From Paulownia fortunei (Eukaryota; Streptophyta; Magnoliopsida; Lamiales; Paulowniaceae): 64,000 nt of DNA. Under the pieces are notes generated by a model, which was given only the letters and a program-made list of their open reading frames with translations, did not search any database and was not told the DNA's origin. A program made the position numbers and the translations under genes. Below, piece by piece: positions 1 to 11,323 of the stretch (its first letter is position 1; each line of letters starts with the position of its first letter). The stretch spans positions 10,798,673-10,862,672 of the forward strand of contig CM033115.1 of the NCBI GenBank assembly GCA_019321725.1, read 5' to 3'.

Positions 1-3000
1 GACTGAAAGAAAGATCGATTCTTTGTGATCCTTCATTTCTTCAAATAGAAAGAACATATATAGAATCAAATCGATTTCAAAAACGTCTTTCTTGATTTTT
101 CTCAATATCCTGGCTATTCATGGAATGTGAGATCATCTGCTTTTAAAAGAAGTTGATTTTTTTTTTAAAGAATTCTACAAGATTGGATCGTTCTTTTTTC
201 TCTGATAGATGGTTAAAACTTCATTTGGGTTTGAATCCAACAAGATCTTCTAGAGTTGGTTAATATTATATTTAAGATAATTATGTATTTACAAAACACT
301 ATCTCAATTCATCCTATTTCATTAGATCAGGGGTGAACCGGATATGGACAGTTCTAATGAGATTTCATTATTGAACCAAAAATCATTTTTGATTTATTTC
401 ATCTATTCGTTGATCGGAATAGGGGAGGATACACGTTACACCATAATTTATTTTATCTATTCACTCCATCAATAACTGAGCCGAATCTGGTGTATCATAA
501 CAGATTTGCCTTTTCCATTGATTCTTACAGATAAGATCAAAAATAATTACTGAATGAGGCCAATGATGAATTAAAAAAAAACCATCTTTATTGGTTCTAC
601 CTCCTAATTTTTTATGAAGAGAATGAATCTTTTTCTCAAAGGATTAGAAAAGAATAGGTTTGGATCTCCTGCAGGAATGATTTGGAAGATCTAAAATGAA
701 AAATAGTGGTATTTACTAGCAACAACATAATGGAGGCAGCTAATCAATATAGATTGATTTGAAATATGATTCAAATCCAATATAATGTGGGTGCATAAGA
801 AATGTATTGAATCAATTCTTTTTAATGAATAGATTTGATCGCAACTTTGAATATGAAATTCAAAGGGATCAAGTAGGGAATGATACTCTAAATCATAAAA
901 CTATAATGATATATACGAGTCAACCAACATTTATTAAATTTTAAAAAGAGTCAGAAGAAATGGTTTGATCCTCTTATCTTGATTTCTCGAGCTGAAAGAT
1001 CCATGAATCGGGATCCTGATACATATAGATACAAATAGTTCAATGGGAGCAAGAATTTCCAGAACATTTGGAGTATTTCATTTCTGAGCGGAAGAGCCAC
1101 ATTCAAATAGTATTTGATTGATTACATATTATTAATCAACATTTGATTGATTGGTTTAAGGTTATCGTCAAAAAAAGATTTATCTAAGCCGCTTCGTTTC
1201 TTTTTGTCCAAGTTACTTATTTTTTTGTTTATGTTGCTTTTTGTCTAACTCACTTTTTGTGAGTTTCGGGAATATCCCTATTCATAGGACAAAGATTTAC
1301 ATCTATGAATTGAAAGGTTTGAATAATCAACTCTGCAATTAGTTGTTAGAATCAATAGGTCTTCAAATTGTTCATTTGAGAAAAATAGAAGCCTTTTTCA
1401 TTGGATGATCCTGATACTTCCTCAAAATCACAATTTTTGATCAATGGAGGAACACCTATTTTGTTTATTAAGATACCAAAGTGGATGATTGACTTATTCC
1501 ATACTAGAAATAAATGTAAGAAATCCTTTGATAATGTAGATTTCTATTTCTCAATGATATTCCACAATCAAGACAATTGAATGAATCCCATGAAACCTTT
1601 TCATAGAAGTTCATTAATATCTTCTTTTCATAAAAATCGACTTCGGTTCTTAGATAATCCAAGTCAATTATGCTTTTATTGTAACACAAGATTTCTCTTT
1701 TTTATGGAAAAGGCCGGTATCAATAATTATGATTTTATATATGAATAATTTCTCAATATTTTGTTCATTTGCAACAAATTATTTTTTCTATGCGTCGGTA
1801 AAAAAACCAAATGCTTTAGGGAGAAAAGATATTATTTCACCAATCAAGAGTCACAAATATCTGACATATTCATAACTAACAATTTTTCACAAAGTAGTGA
1901 CAAAATGTATAACTTGTACAAATTTCTCCAATTTTCAAGTTGATACAATCTATTCATTCGTAGAATTATTTACTCGATCACAGGCATTTCTAGAACACCT
2001 CTAACAGAGGGACAAATAGTCAATTTTGAAACAACTTATTGTCAACCTCTTTCAGATATGAATCTATTTGATTCAAAAAGGAAGAACTTGCATCAATATC
2101 TTAATTCAAACATGGGTTTGATTCACACTCCACGTTCTGAGAAATATTTGCCATCCAAAAAGAGGAAAAAATGGAGTCTTTGTCTCTAAGAAATGCATTG
2201 AGAAAGGGCAGATGCATAGAACCTTTCAACAAGATAGTGCTTTTCAACTCTATCAAAATAAGATCTATTCGAAACATATATGTCATGGTTCCTTACTTCG
2301 ACATGTATAAATATCTAAATTTGATATTTTTATATACCTTTTCAAACCTATTGCCGACACTAAGTAGCAGTCAAAAATTTGTATTCATTTATCATGACTT
2401 TATGCATGGATCAAGTATTTCATGGCAAATTCTTCAGAAAAAATGGTGTTTTCCATAATGGAATCTGATATGTGAGATTTTGAGTAAGTGTTTATAATAT
2501 TTTCTTATGTCCAAAGAAATGATTCATCAAAATAATGAGTCGCCATTTATATCGACACATCTGAGATTGCCAAATGTTCAGGAGTTCCTCAATTCAATAC
2601 TTTTTCTTATTCTTGTTGTTGGATATCTCATTCATACACATCTTCTCTTTGTTTCCTGGGCCTCTAGTGAGTTACAAACAGAGTTCGAAAATGTTAAATC
2701 TTTAATGATTCCGTTATCTATGATTGAGTTGTGAAAACTTTTGGATTAGTATCCTACATATGCCCCGAATTCTTTCTGACTAAAGATAGTTGTTTTGGAA
2801 CAATTAGGAGATTGTCTAGAAGAAACACAAGGCTTTTGGAGCAACATGCTTGGTCTGCATATGGGGTCAAATTAGTACATTCTAAGAAGAAATATTTGAG
2901 TATTAATCTCATCGATATCATTTATTAAAGAATGGCTCTAGTTATCAAATCAGTCATACCAAATCCCATTAATAGAATCACTTTTTTAAGAAATACGAGA

Positions 3001-5303
3001 TATCTAAGTTATACAGTAAAGAGATATATATATCTATTGACAAAAAAAAAAAGAAAAAACATGAATGGGCATTAGATTTATGATAAAATAGAATCCAGGT
3101 TCATGAATAGTGATCGATTAATGATGTAGAAAGAGAATTCTTGGTTTAGAAAACAAGATTGATCAAATTCTATTGAATATGACTCATCATGATCATTTAT
3201 TAAAGAATGACTCTAGTTATCAAATGATCGAACAATCAAGAGCAATTTACTTACGATACTTAGTTAAATCATGAGTTCAAATTCATCCTATTTAGTAGAA
3301 AGACGAGCATTCTGTGCTCATTATTAGACAATCACTTATTCACAAACTTCATATGGGACTAATACTTTGCATTTCCATCTCATGGAGAACCCTTTTCACT
3401 TTCCTTAGAGTTATCTCCCTCTAGGGGAATTTTTGTAATAGGTTCTATAAAAACTAGATAATCCTATTTCATCATTACCTAGCGACAAACTGTTATGTCC
3501 TTTCATTATGGTGTTTTTGAATAAGTTCCTGGATATTGATGATAGTGCCAACTTGGTGCTAGTGATGATAATGATGCTAGTGATTAATCATGACCTTGAT
3601 ACAGAGCTTGAACTACTCTCACTATGATGAATGGGCTAACTATGGATATGATGCTGGAAATAAACTGATTTTATATCACCCTCCAATTCGAATTTGCAAA
3701 AGCAATGTCTCCTTACCTAATATGGATTCCAAACACTCATGATCTTGATGTGAATGTGTCGAATTACTTATGCCTGAGTCTATTAGTGAACCATCTCTTT
3801 GAAAGATGTTCCACTATAAATATTCTTGTTATTGCTTTAACTCATATTCCCCCAAATTTGGATCCCACTCTAATTGCTCAAAAGTAAAGACGTGCTTTAA
3901 GATACAAGGCTTCTTATTCCACAACAATGAAAGCACTTTTTCATTCTTTCATATACTAGGGGATTTCAAGTGGAAAAGAGTATGTTCCATACTAATAGAT
4001 TCAGGTACATAATTGTGGGTTCTAATGCAAGAGATCTTGTAGAACTTACAAATGAGGCCCTGTCAATTAGTATTACACAAAAGAAACAATCTTTATAGAC
4101 AAGCTTGGGATTTATGACCTTAGGTATGATTGGTTTAGGATGATGGGATCTTTTTCATCAGATATGAATGGTTGTAGCACAAAATTTACTTCTAAGTAAT
4201 TGCCCCATAGATCCATCTATATTAAAAAAAATCATGTAACAAGAGGGATTCTTATATGTACAAATGGTACTTTGAACTTGGAACGAGCAAGAAGAAATCA
4301 ACAATACTTCTTTATCTTTTGAGCCAGATCGATCGTTCAAAATCATTGGTCTCTACCCAGACCCAATGAAAAAAATGGGATCATTTCTTATGGACTCATT
4401 GAGAATGATTTGGACTTAGTTCAAGGCAAATTACAAATAGAAGACACCCTAGTAGGATCTTTACGGATAGAAAAAGATTGCATTCTATTTGATAATGATC
4501 AAGTGACATTACTTCTTCGGTCTGAATTGAAGATTCCCTTAGATATGGTGCAATATGGATCTTATTCTATCTTTGATAGAGATTTTTTTATAAAAGTTAC
4601 GAATTGGAGTTTGAAGTAACGGATAGAGAGGATTTTTTCAATCACATTATTTGGGCTCCTAGAATATGGCTCCCTTGGGGCTTTCTATTTGATTGTACCG
4701 AAGCCCAATTGGGATTCCCTATTGGTTTAGGTCATTTCGGGGTAAACAAATCATTTATGATAAAGAGGATGAGTTTCAACAGAATGATTCAAAATTTTTA
4801 TAGAGTGGAACCATGCAGTACCGGACACAAGATAAATTTTTCAAAGAACAAATCCTTTTTTGAATAAGCCAATTCATGTTGACCCTGTAGATATTCTCTT
4901 TTTTCTATTCAAAGATTAGCCCCCTGGTTTTGTGCTTTCACATCGAGAATTATTTGTAGATGAACAGATATCAAAAGGGCTTCTTACTTCCCAACTTGAT
5001 CCTCCTACATCTATATCTAAGTGTTGGTTTATCAAGAATATACACGAAGACTACTTCAAATTGTTGATTAATCGTTAGAGATGGCTTAGAATAAATAGTT
5101 CATTATCTAATGGATCTTTCCATTCTAATACTCTATCTGAGAGTTATCAATATTTATCAACCCTGTTCCTATCTAACAGAACACTATTGGATCAAATGAC
5201 AAAGACTTTGTTAAGAAAAAGATGGTTTTTTCAGGATGAAATGAAAATTGGATTCATGTAATAGAAGAAAGATTTCCTAATCCTTAGTTGGAAAGATATG
5301 TAG
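1..5303 (+). pseudogene. ycf2: ycf2 pseudogene (plastid-derived), 5' truncated by the window edge
   Basis: ycf2 encodes a very large plastid protein with an AAA-ATPase domain, part of the motor for protein import at the inner envelope. The window starts several hundred codons into the gene and runs to its C-terminal end, which is read as MKIGFM followed by stop codons near 5259. Clear family segments include the region around 2507-2734 ([22 protein letters not shown]), the segment at 3705-3887 ([21 protein letters not shown], from the AAA domain), and 4604-4750 ([14 protein letters not shown]). Frames change many times, stops are frequent, and many differences from plastid ycf2 look like C-to-T or G-to-A changes. 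That pattern fits decay of methylated nuclear DNA. It cannot make the protein. Confidence 0.95.
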
Positions 5304-5400
5304 TTATGAAAGAGAGATTAAGTGGAACAAAAATGCCTGGACGGTAAAGTGATGGAAATGCTTCTTTCATCCATATTTTGGAGCTTAGCTCTATGCAACA

Positions 5401-5612
5401 ATGTGTTACTGTTGAAACATGGAAGAATTGAAATCTTATATCAAAACATTATATGTGGATGGTATGAACTACTAAAATAAGAATTCTTGAACAACGAACA
5501 ACCAGTTTAGATATTCACGATGAAGAAGTACTAGATTCTCTTTCGGATAGACCTTGAAAAAAGAAGGAAGGATGGAATGCTAACATGCATCTAATATTGA
5601 ATTAACCTGACT
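5401..5612 (+). pseudogene. ycf15: ycf15 pseudogene (plastid-derived)
   Basis: ycf15 is a short plastid reading frame of unknown or doubtful coding status that lies just after ycf2. The remnant keeps the recognisable nucleotide order of the gene: the start region with the TTGAAACATGGAAG stretch, the middle TGGTATGAACTAC, and the end near CTAATATTGAATTAACC. Indels after the start codon and internal stops destroy the frame. Its place between ycf2 and trnL is the plastid one. Confidence 0.8.
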
Positions 5613-5958
5613 CGGTAGTACCCGTTCTAGGAACGTCTAGTGCCAAAGTCAGTAAATGCGTAAGTCACTAATCCCTGAACTATGTAATGTACTTTATCTA
5701 TTAGATGATGGGAAAGCATTTTCCCAGAGATTCTAATCTAACCTTGTGTGATTCCTATTAAACCATATACTCTAGGGTGGGTGCAGGGCAGACAATTTTA
5801 AAGTAGACTCCCCGTTCATTAGATAAAGAAGATCACTAAGATTTTATGATCTGCTGCCAAACTTATTCCAATCCAAGAGCTCGGATTGAATTAATACAAT
5901 ACCGATTCGATCCGAGCTCTCTTATTAAATGCTCATTCAATAAGCATTCTCAATATTT
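5613..5958. other. Plastid ycf15-trnL spacer
   Basis: This is non-coding plastid spacer that continues the collinear insertion. It contains the CTCGGTAGTACCCGTTC stretch typical of the DNA between ycf15 and trnL-CAA, and an inverted repeat around CGGATTGAATTAATAC / GATCCGAGCTC near 5880-5920. I see no gene in it. Confidence 0.7.
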
Positions 5959-6037
5959 TGCCTTGAAGAGGACTTGAACCTCCAAGCTCTTTAGCCCAAG
6001 ATTCTGAGTTATATGTATCTACCATTTCACTATGGCA
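5959..6037 (-). pseudogene. trnL-CAA: Degenerate plastid trnL-CAA
   Basis: Read on the minus strand this matches plastid tRNA-Leu(CAA) over its whole length. The T-arm (GGTTCAAGTCC) and the 3' acceptor strand (TTCAAGGCA) are kept. The 5' acceptor strand is now TGCCATAG and no longer pairs along the stem. The anticodon stem strands TATAA and TCTTG do not pair, and the anticodon loop reads CTCAGAA, so the anticodon has changed from CAA to CAG. It should not fold into a working tRNA. It sits between ycf15 and ndhB as in the chloroplast. Confidence 0.88.
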
Positions 6038-6582
6038 TTTTTCGAAAGTGCATCCTATTCCATGACTATAATATCTATCTAGTGTGATGTGTGGAATAGA
6101 TGATAAAGGTGGAGTATTTCTATTGGTCAGTCATATAGGCCTGAGTTGGACATCTAATTGCTTCATTTAAATTTTCAAGGAATGCCTTATGTATATATAA
6201 AAAAAATGGCCAATCAAACTTATTTTATTTCTCGGTTATATAGAAGCTCAAAGAGGAGAATATGGTCCCAGAAATAATGAGAGATATGGAAAAAACATGT
6301 CCAATTACACCTATTCCTAATCCTAAATGGACTAGAACGACGTAGAGATCCCTATGTAAACATAATATCTATATAAATATGCTCAAATGAGCCATTGAGA
6401 ATGTATACAATCCTATTTGGGCTTGGCCCGACATGGAATAAACTTATAATCATGGAATCGACTCAATTATCAGATTATAAGTTCATAAGCCTAGCCCATT
6501 CTTGTATTGGTCGGAATAGATTTACTAATTCTTTTATTCCAGTTAGTAAGAGAGATCTTGAACCAAGAAATAGACCCAAAAG
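6038..6582. other. Plastid trnL-ndhB spacer
   Basis: This is the spacer between trnL-CAA and the end of ndhB, including the conserved stretch around ATTGGTCAGTCATATAGGC. Short reading frames here, such as one at 6395-6586, are chance and cross into the ndhB end on the other strand. Confidence 0.7.
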
Positions 6583-8023
6583 CTAAAAAAAAGTATCCTA
6601 AGCAATTATAACAATCAGGTTCTTTGATATTCCTAGTATACTAGATGCTATCACACATATAATCATACTCACCTCAATGGAATTGTTTGATCTTAAAGGA
6701 GATCTTCTATAATTTCACATGTGAGGGGAGATTTCTTGCTTTGATCCGATCATTAATCACTTGATTATTTTTAGATAATAGTAGATAGAAACAACGCTTG
6801 TAAGGAGTCCTATTAAAGCCAAGGAATATAGGCCTGTCTATTATTTATACAAGAATAAATAAAGTTTTCTAAAAAAACTTGCTAGATAAGTAAGACCTCC
6901 TAGGGTTAAGAGACATAAGGCTAAAGAGAAAGCCAAAAAGGATCTTTCATGTATAATCCTGCATAATCTCGAATGTTATTAGTTCTGGTATGTAGACCAA
7001 ATAATATAATGCAAGAAAGAAGTTCCTAGATTACGGAGATATAGAACATCATATAAGTTATCATGCTTGTATATCCATCATTTGAGTCTCAACAATTATT
7101 CCAATAATTACATATCCAATTTGACCTATGGATGAATATGCAAGCATACTTTTCATGTTTGTTTGAGTAATAGCAATGATATTTCCAAATATCATGCTAA
7201 GAATAGCTAGGATATCTAGAAGAAGTTGTCATTCATTTGATGAGATATAAAAAGGAATATCGAAAATTTGAGTGGCTGAAGCTGAAGTAACTACTTTTGA
7301 AGTAATAGAAAGAAAAGTGATTAGAATGGGAGAGTTAGAGTTGAAAAGAGGATTCCTCACTTTTTTTTTTCATTCAAAACCATGCATGAGACTTTCATTT
7401 CACACGACTCCTAAGTGATAAGAGAAAGAAGAACTCATCTGTTTTTTGAATTACCTTCCTCACATATGTCTGAGACTGAATTCGTTCAGTTTCTAAAAAG
7501 GATTACTAATCCTTAACTTTTTGAGGAATCCTTCATAAGTGGTTGAGAATGACTGATTTTTTGAATCATTTTGACCTTGGTTCCACATGAGCAAGTCTGA
7601 AAGATTGAGAAATAGAACCATCTGATTTGTTTGTTCTCATAGATATGAAATGATCATCTTAGGGTGATCTTTTTATCGACGGATGCTCCTATTACACTCG
7701 TAGTCTCTGAAGGATGAGAACCAACTATGTAGCATCTACATCAATAATTCAAGTATTGTAGACGTCATTAGTATGATTTTTTGTAAGAACAACTCATAAT
7801 AACAAACTTGCAAAATGGATCTCTTTATCATAAAGGGATTCATCATTCCTGGCCTTAGTTCACATTAATTTTTATTTGAACAAGTAAAAGTTTTGTCTTG
7901 GTTGGAGTGGGATATCATTTCTCTGCTGCATGTCCAGGGAGTTTTGAAAAATCCAAACATCTCAGAGATAGATAGAGAGGTAAGAATGTCTCGAATGAAC
8001 TGCGCTCCTTTGTATACATAAGT
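6583..8023 (-). pseudogene. ndhB: ndhB pseudogene (plastid-derived): exon 2, group II intron, 3' part of exon 1
   Basis: ndhB encodes a membrane subunit of the plastid NADH dehydrogenase-like complex used in cyclic electron flow. On the minus strand the 3' part of exon 1 (about 7913-8023) reads FIRDILTSLSISEMFGFF then KTPWTC, close to the plastid protein. The group II intron follows (about 7334-7912), then exon 2 (about 6583-7333), recognisable by segments such as the one encoding YYYLKIIK near 6770 and the final stop at 6583-6585. Exon 2 has frame-breaking changes. The intron looks somewhat shorter than the usual 650-700 nt. Exon 1 upstream of the segment encoding VYKGAQF is missing because the insertion ends there. 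The gene cannot be expressed as a product here. Confidence 0.93.
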
Positions 8024-9793
8024 TCTCCCAAATTTGTATACTCTCATACTCACAAAAAGTGAATTTTTCTATCCATAAAACAAAAACTAGAACAAGTTTC
8101 CACTATTTTAAGCTTGAAAACCATCAATTTTCAAGCTTAATTCCAATCTAATCAAGGTATATTCTTTTTTAATATTTCTTATGATGAATTTATCGTATCT
8201 TGGATGGTTATATGTTTTAGTATCTTTTTGTATGATTGAAAACTCAAGTGGGATAGACTTGAAGCCAAAACTGAGCTAGTTAAGTTAGTTTCTAGCAAAA
8301 AATGATAGCCTTATGAAATATGATTAATTTACTTGTTTCTATTGATTTTGTAATACTTATATTGTGTTTGGAAATGCCTATGAATGATTATGTGTAATAG
8401 AAAATAGTTTACTTAAATAATGATTAGAATCAAATTAAGTCAGAATCGAGTTTGAGTCATGTTAATTTGGATTGTGTCCAAGTTTTGGGGGCTGCCCTAA
8501 TATTTATGTTTCAGTTATTAGTGATTTAGTGGTTGCCATATTGTTTAAATATCTTGAATTAGTAGTAAATATGGAATATGCATTATTTTTGAAGTTATGT
8601 AATTGATATGGAATTGTTCACAAAAGATTGAAAAATTTATATGATTTTAATTAGATTAGATTATGTGATTTATTAAAACAATATTGAAAGGTACATGATT
8701 TGATTATATCAGGCCTTTAACACATCCTATTTTTTAAAGAGACTGACCTTTTTACTTAGCATAAAACGAACTTGAGGGAAGTCGAAACTTTCATTTGATG
8801 TATCACAAGAATCATATAATATTGTTCATAATTAAAAGTGATTGTCATTATTTATCAAATGATGTAATATTTTGATGCATTCATGGTTCATGATGTATCA
8901 CAAGAATCATATAATGTTGTTCATATTTAAAAGTGATTGTCATTATTTATCAAATGATGTAATATTTTGATGCATTCATGCCTTATGAAATATGATACTA
9001 TCAAGAATATAATGAGGTTTTTGAAAATGAAGTATGGTACTTGATTGATAATCAGGTAGGCAAGGGACGCAGAATGGATCAACGGACCTAACAAAAGATG
9101 GCAACTACTTGAGGTTAAAACACCAAGATAGGAAAACCACAATGAATAAGACATAATTCGTTTAATACCTGAGATTGAAAGACCAATTATGGAAACCCCA
9201 TATTATTTCTCTTATTTGCCAATCATTATGAATAGATTTTGAAAACCATAATCTATCACTATCAATTAAGTACCACATTTCAAGGGCCTAAAAGAATGAT
9301 TTAAGAAAGAAAGTTGTTGAATTAAAATTGCTTTTAATGATTTATGAGATTTGCATGCACTATATTTGTTATTGCATCAGTTTCACCTTACTGAACCTTT
9401 AGCTCATTAGATTCTTGTGATGCAGGCGAAAATGTATAGGTTTAGAGATTGATTGAGTCTCCAGATTTATTCATATGCCATGCTTCGAGCAGTTTTTATA
9501 GCCTATTTTGAAAACTTTATTTTTATTTTCAAATAAGATGCTCTGTTATAGTTTTGTAAATAGATGTGTTAAACTATAGAAGGTATAATAGCATTATGTA
9601 CTCAATTTTGATTTATGTAAATGGTGTGTTTATAATAAAATGAAACAATTGAATTCAAATTCTTTTTCCCTTATAGCCAAAAATGATAACTTTTATTAAA
9701 ACCATAGCTTTAGTATAGATAAAAAGTTAAACATTTCTTGACTTAACTATATCAGTTTGTTTAGGTTTTGTAGTTAGGTTAAGGGCTGTCACA
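8024..9793 (+). mobile_element. Truncated LTR, Gypsy-type family A
   Basis: This aligns by eye with the other family A copies (11324-13269, 13433-13945, 46561-47837, 51775-52262, 55290-57563). It joins the family in the middle, at the CTCCCAAATTTGTATAC stretch, directly at the end of the plastid insertion, and runs to the LTR terminus GGGCTGTCACA at 9793. The first several hundred bases of the LTR are absent or lie beyond the plastid insert, off the left of the window. The plus strand is taken as sense because the family start (TGTAATGCCCAA) resembles the Tekay-like LTR start (TGTGATACCCAA). No coding potential is seen. Confidence 0.8.
8797..8980. repeat. 95-bp tandem duplication inside the family A LTR
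   Basis: Two nearly identical copies sit head to tail, starting at 8797 and 8892 with GATGTATCACAAGAATC. The other family A LTRs (for example 46916 onward) carry one copy, so the duplication arose in this LTR. Confidence 0.88.
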
Positions 9794-10019
9794 ATGATTT
9801 TTCCTTACTGGGTGTTAGTTCACATAGTTCATGCATTTGTAGGTAAGCATGGTAAGTATTGGCTAGGGGAGCTCCTACACATTTTTTAAGATCAGTGTAT
9901 ATGGATGACAACCTATTGGAATATTTTGTGGGTTGTTATTTGGATCTTAACTTTTATTATATTATATCTTGGTGTCTTGTATTGTATATAATTTTTGATA
10001 TCTTATTGTACATAATCCC
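9794..10019. other. Unassigned AT-rich DNA
   Basis: Between two LTR-derived blocks. No coding signal and no match to the other repeats of the window was noticed. Confidence 0.4.
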
Positions 10020-10990
10020 AACTCATATATAAACACATTCATGATGATAAATATAGGTTTTGCCTAGGTTATTATGCATATTTAAAGCTAACAACTTAGA
10101 AATTGGCATGTACACAGTTTATGTCCCTAGTGATTTCTATTAAGTTTTTGTAGCACAAAACCTTTCCTTTGTGCATACTAACACCACCAATAATACCGTA
10201 ACATGATTATAAACAATAAGAAAAGCTTTATAAATCACAAACCCTCAAAAGATATAAAAATAAATGCCAAAATCATGATTCAAGCTCACCTAGGTTCAGT
10301 TTTCAGATTCCACTTGTAATTACTACTTCCTTTTTACTTCTTTTGCTTTTTCATTCACTTGGAACCACTTAAGAACACCATAGGGAGCTTAATATGGATG
10401 TTTGAAGGTGAAATAAGGTAAAAAAAAAGGTCTTGGTCGTGGTTTCTTGCCTAGAAATAATGAGGAGTTTGAGGTGCTTGAGCGTGAGGTCGTAAAGAAG
10501 CATGAGGTGTTTTCTTGTGGCAACATCTGATTTTACATTCGTCTTAGACAACCGCAATCAAGTGTTCCCCACATTTATTCATCTCATTACAACCTATCTT
10601 AATTGCCATAAGATCTCATAAATATTTGCTACCCTAATTTTCTAATCGTTCATTTGATTTTAAGCCCAACTGACACTCGATTCTTGCTTGATTGTCAAGA
10701 TCTCACTTTGATAATCTTACACACATATGAACCTGGTAGTATCAAATTTCAATGGTGATATATCTTTTCTAATGTCCTAAGTATGCAAATTACCTATATA
10801 TACATTTAAAACTCCTTGATCAAATCAAATTATATCATATAATCTTACTATTAACACCTTTAACATTAAAACTATACTATATATAACTTATGAACATCCA
10901 ACTTATTGATCAACCTAATTTTCTTCTTATCTCAATGTAAAATTGATTACTTAGGTAGGGTAAAATCAACAACAAACAACCATACCAAAT
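10020..10990 (-). mobile_element. LTR fragment, Tekay-like family B
   Basis: It parallels the LTR block at about 23780-24740 in the same order: TCCCTAGTGATTTCTATT versus TCCCTATTGATTTCTACT, then the pyrimidine-rich stretch, GGTCGTGGTT, and the Ser/Leu-like TTCTAATCGTTCATTTGAT part. It lies in the same orientation as that LTR, that is antisense on the plus strand. No matching internal region is next to it, so it is a decayed solo or truncated LTR. Both boundaries are approximate. Confidence 0.65.
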
Positions 10991-11318
10991 TTTGATGCGG
11001 AAAACTTTATAGCTAAACCTTTGCTATGGTACTAGAATGTCTTACTATAGAATATTATAACAAATTCTATAGCTATTTTATTAGGTAATTTTGCTACCTA
11101 ACAAACCATACTCTAGCTGTTTTAGCAATATCCATTGTTATATGCGATGCATTATTTATTGGCTAACTTAAATTGAATTAAAAAATTATAGCGATTAGCT
11201 ATGAATTTATGAGCGTCAACTACAGTGGGCCATCGTTGCTACCTTTTTCTTCGGTAGTAATACGTATATACACATGCACATATATTGTATTTGATAGGGC
11301 ATACAATGTATGATAAAT
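10991..11318. other. Unassigned, possible DNA-transposon remnant
   Basis: It contains the repeated motifs CTATAG and TAGCTA with GCTACC / GGTAG on opposite strands, which hints at terminal repeats of a small DNA transposon. No clear TIR pair with target duplication could be fixed. The family A solo LTR inserted into its right part. Confidence 0.25.
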
Positions 11319-11323
11319 AACAT

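Larger units (their letters stand above)
1..8023 (+). other. Nuclear insertion of chloroplast DNA (NUPT), inverted-repeat segment
   Basis: The stretch carries, in plastid order and orientation, ycf2 (plus), ycf15 (plus), trnL-CAA (minus) and ndhB exon 2, intron and exon 1 (minus). All reading frames are broken by stops and indels, which rules out a working plastome. The left end lies outside the window. The right end falls inside ndhB exon 1, where the sequence changes to an LTR repeat seen five more times in the window. The spacers and the ndhB intron are retained, so the transfer was of DNA and not of spliced RNA. Collinearity over 8 kb points to one insertion event. Confidence 0.95.

Noticed and set aside
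1..8023. Part of a true chloroplast genome
   Set aside because: All plastid genes are broken and the sequence continues into nuclear retrotransposons at 8024.
10991..11318. CACTA or hAT transposon
   Set aside because: GCTACC/GGTAG motifs hint at inverted ends, but no terminal repeat pair with a target duplication could be fixed by eye.
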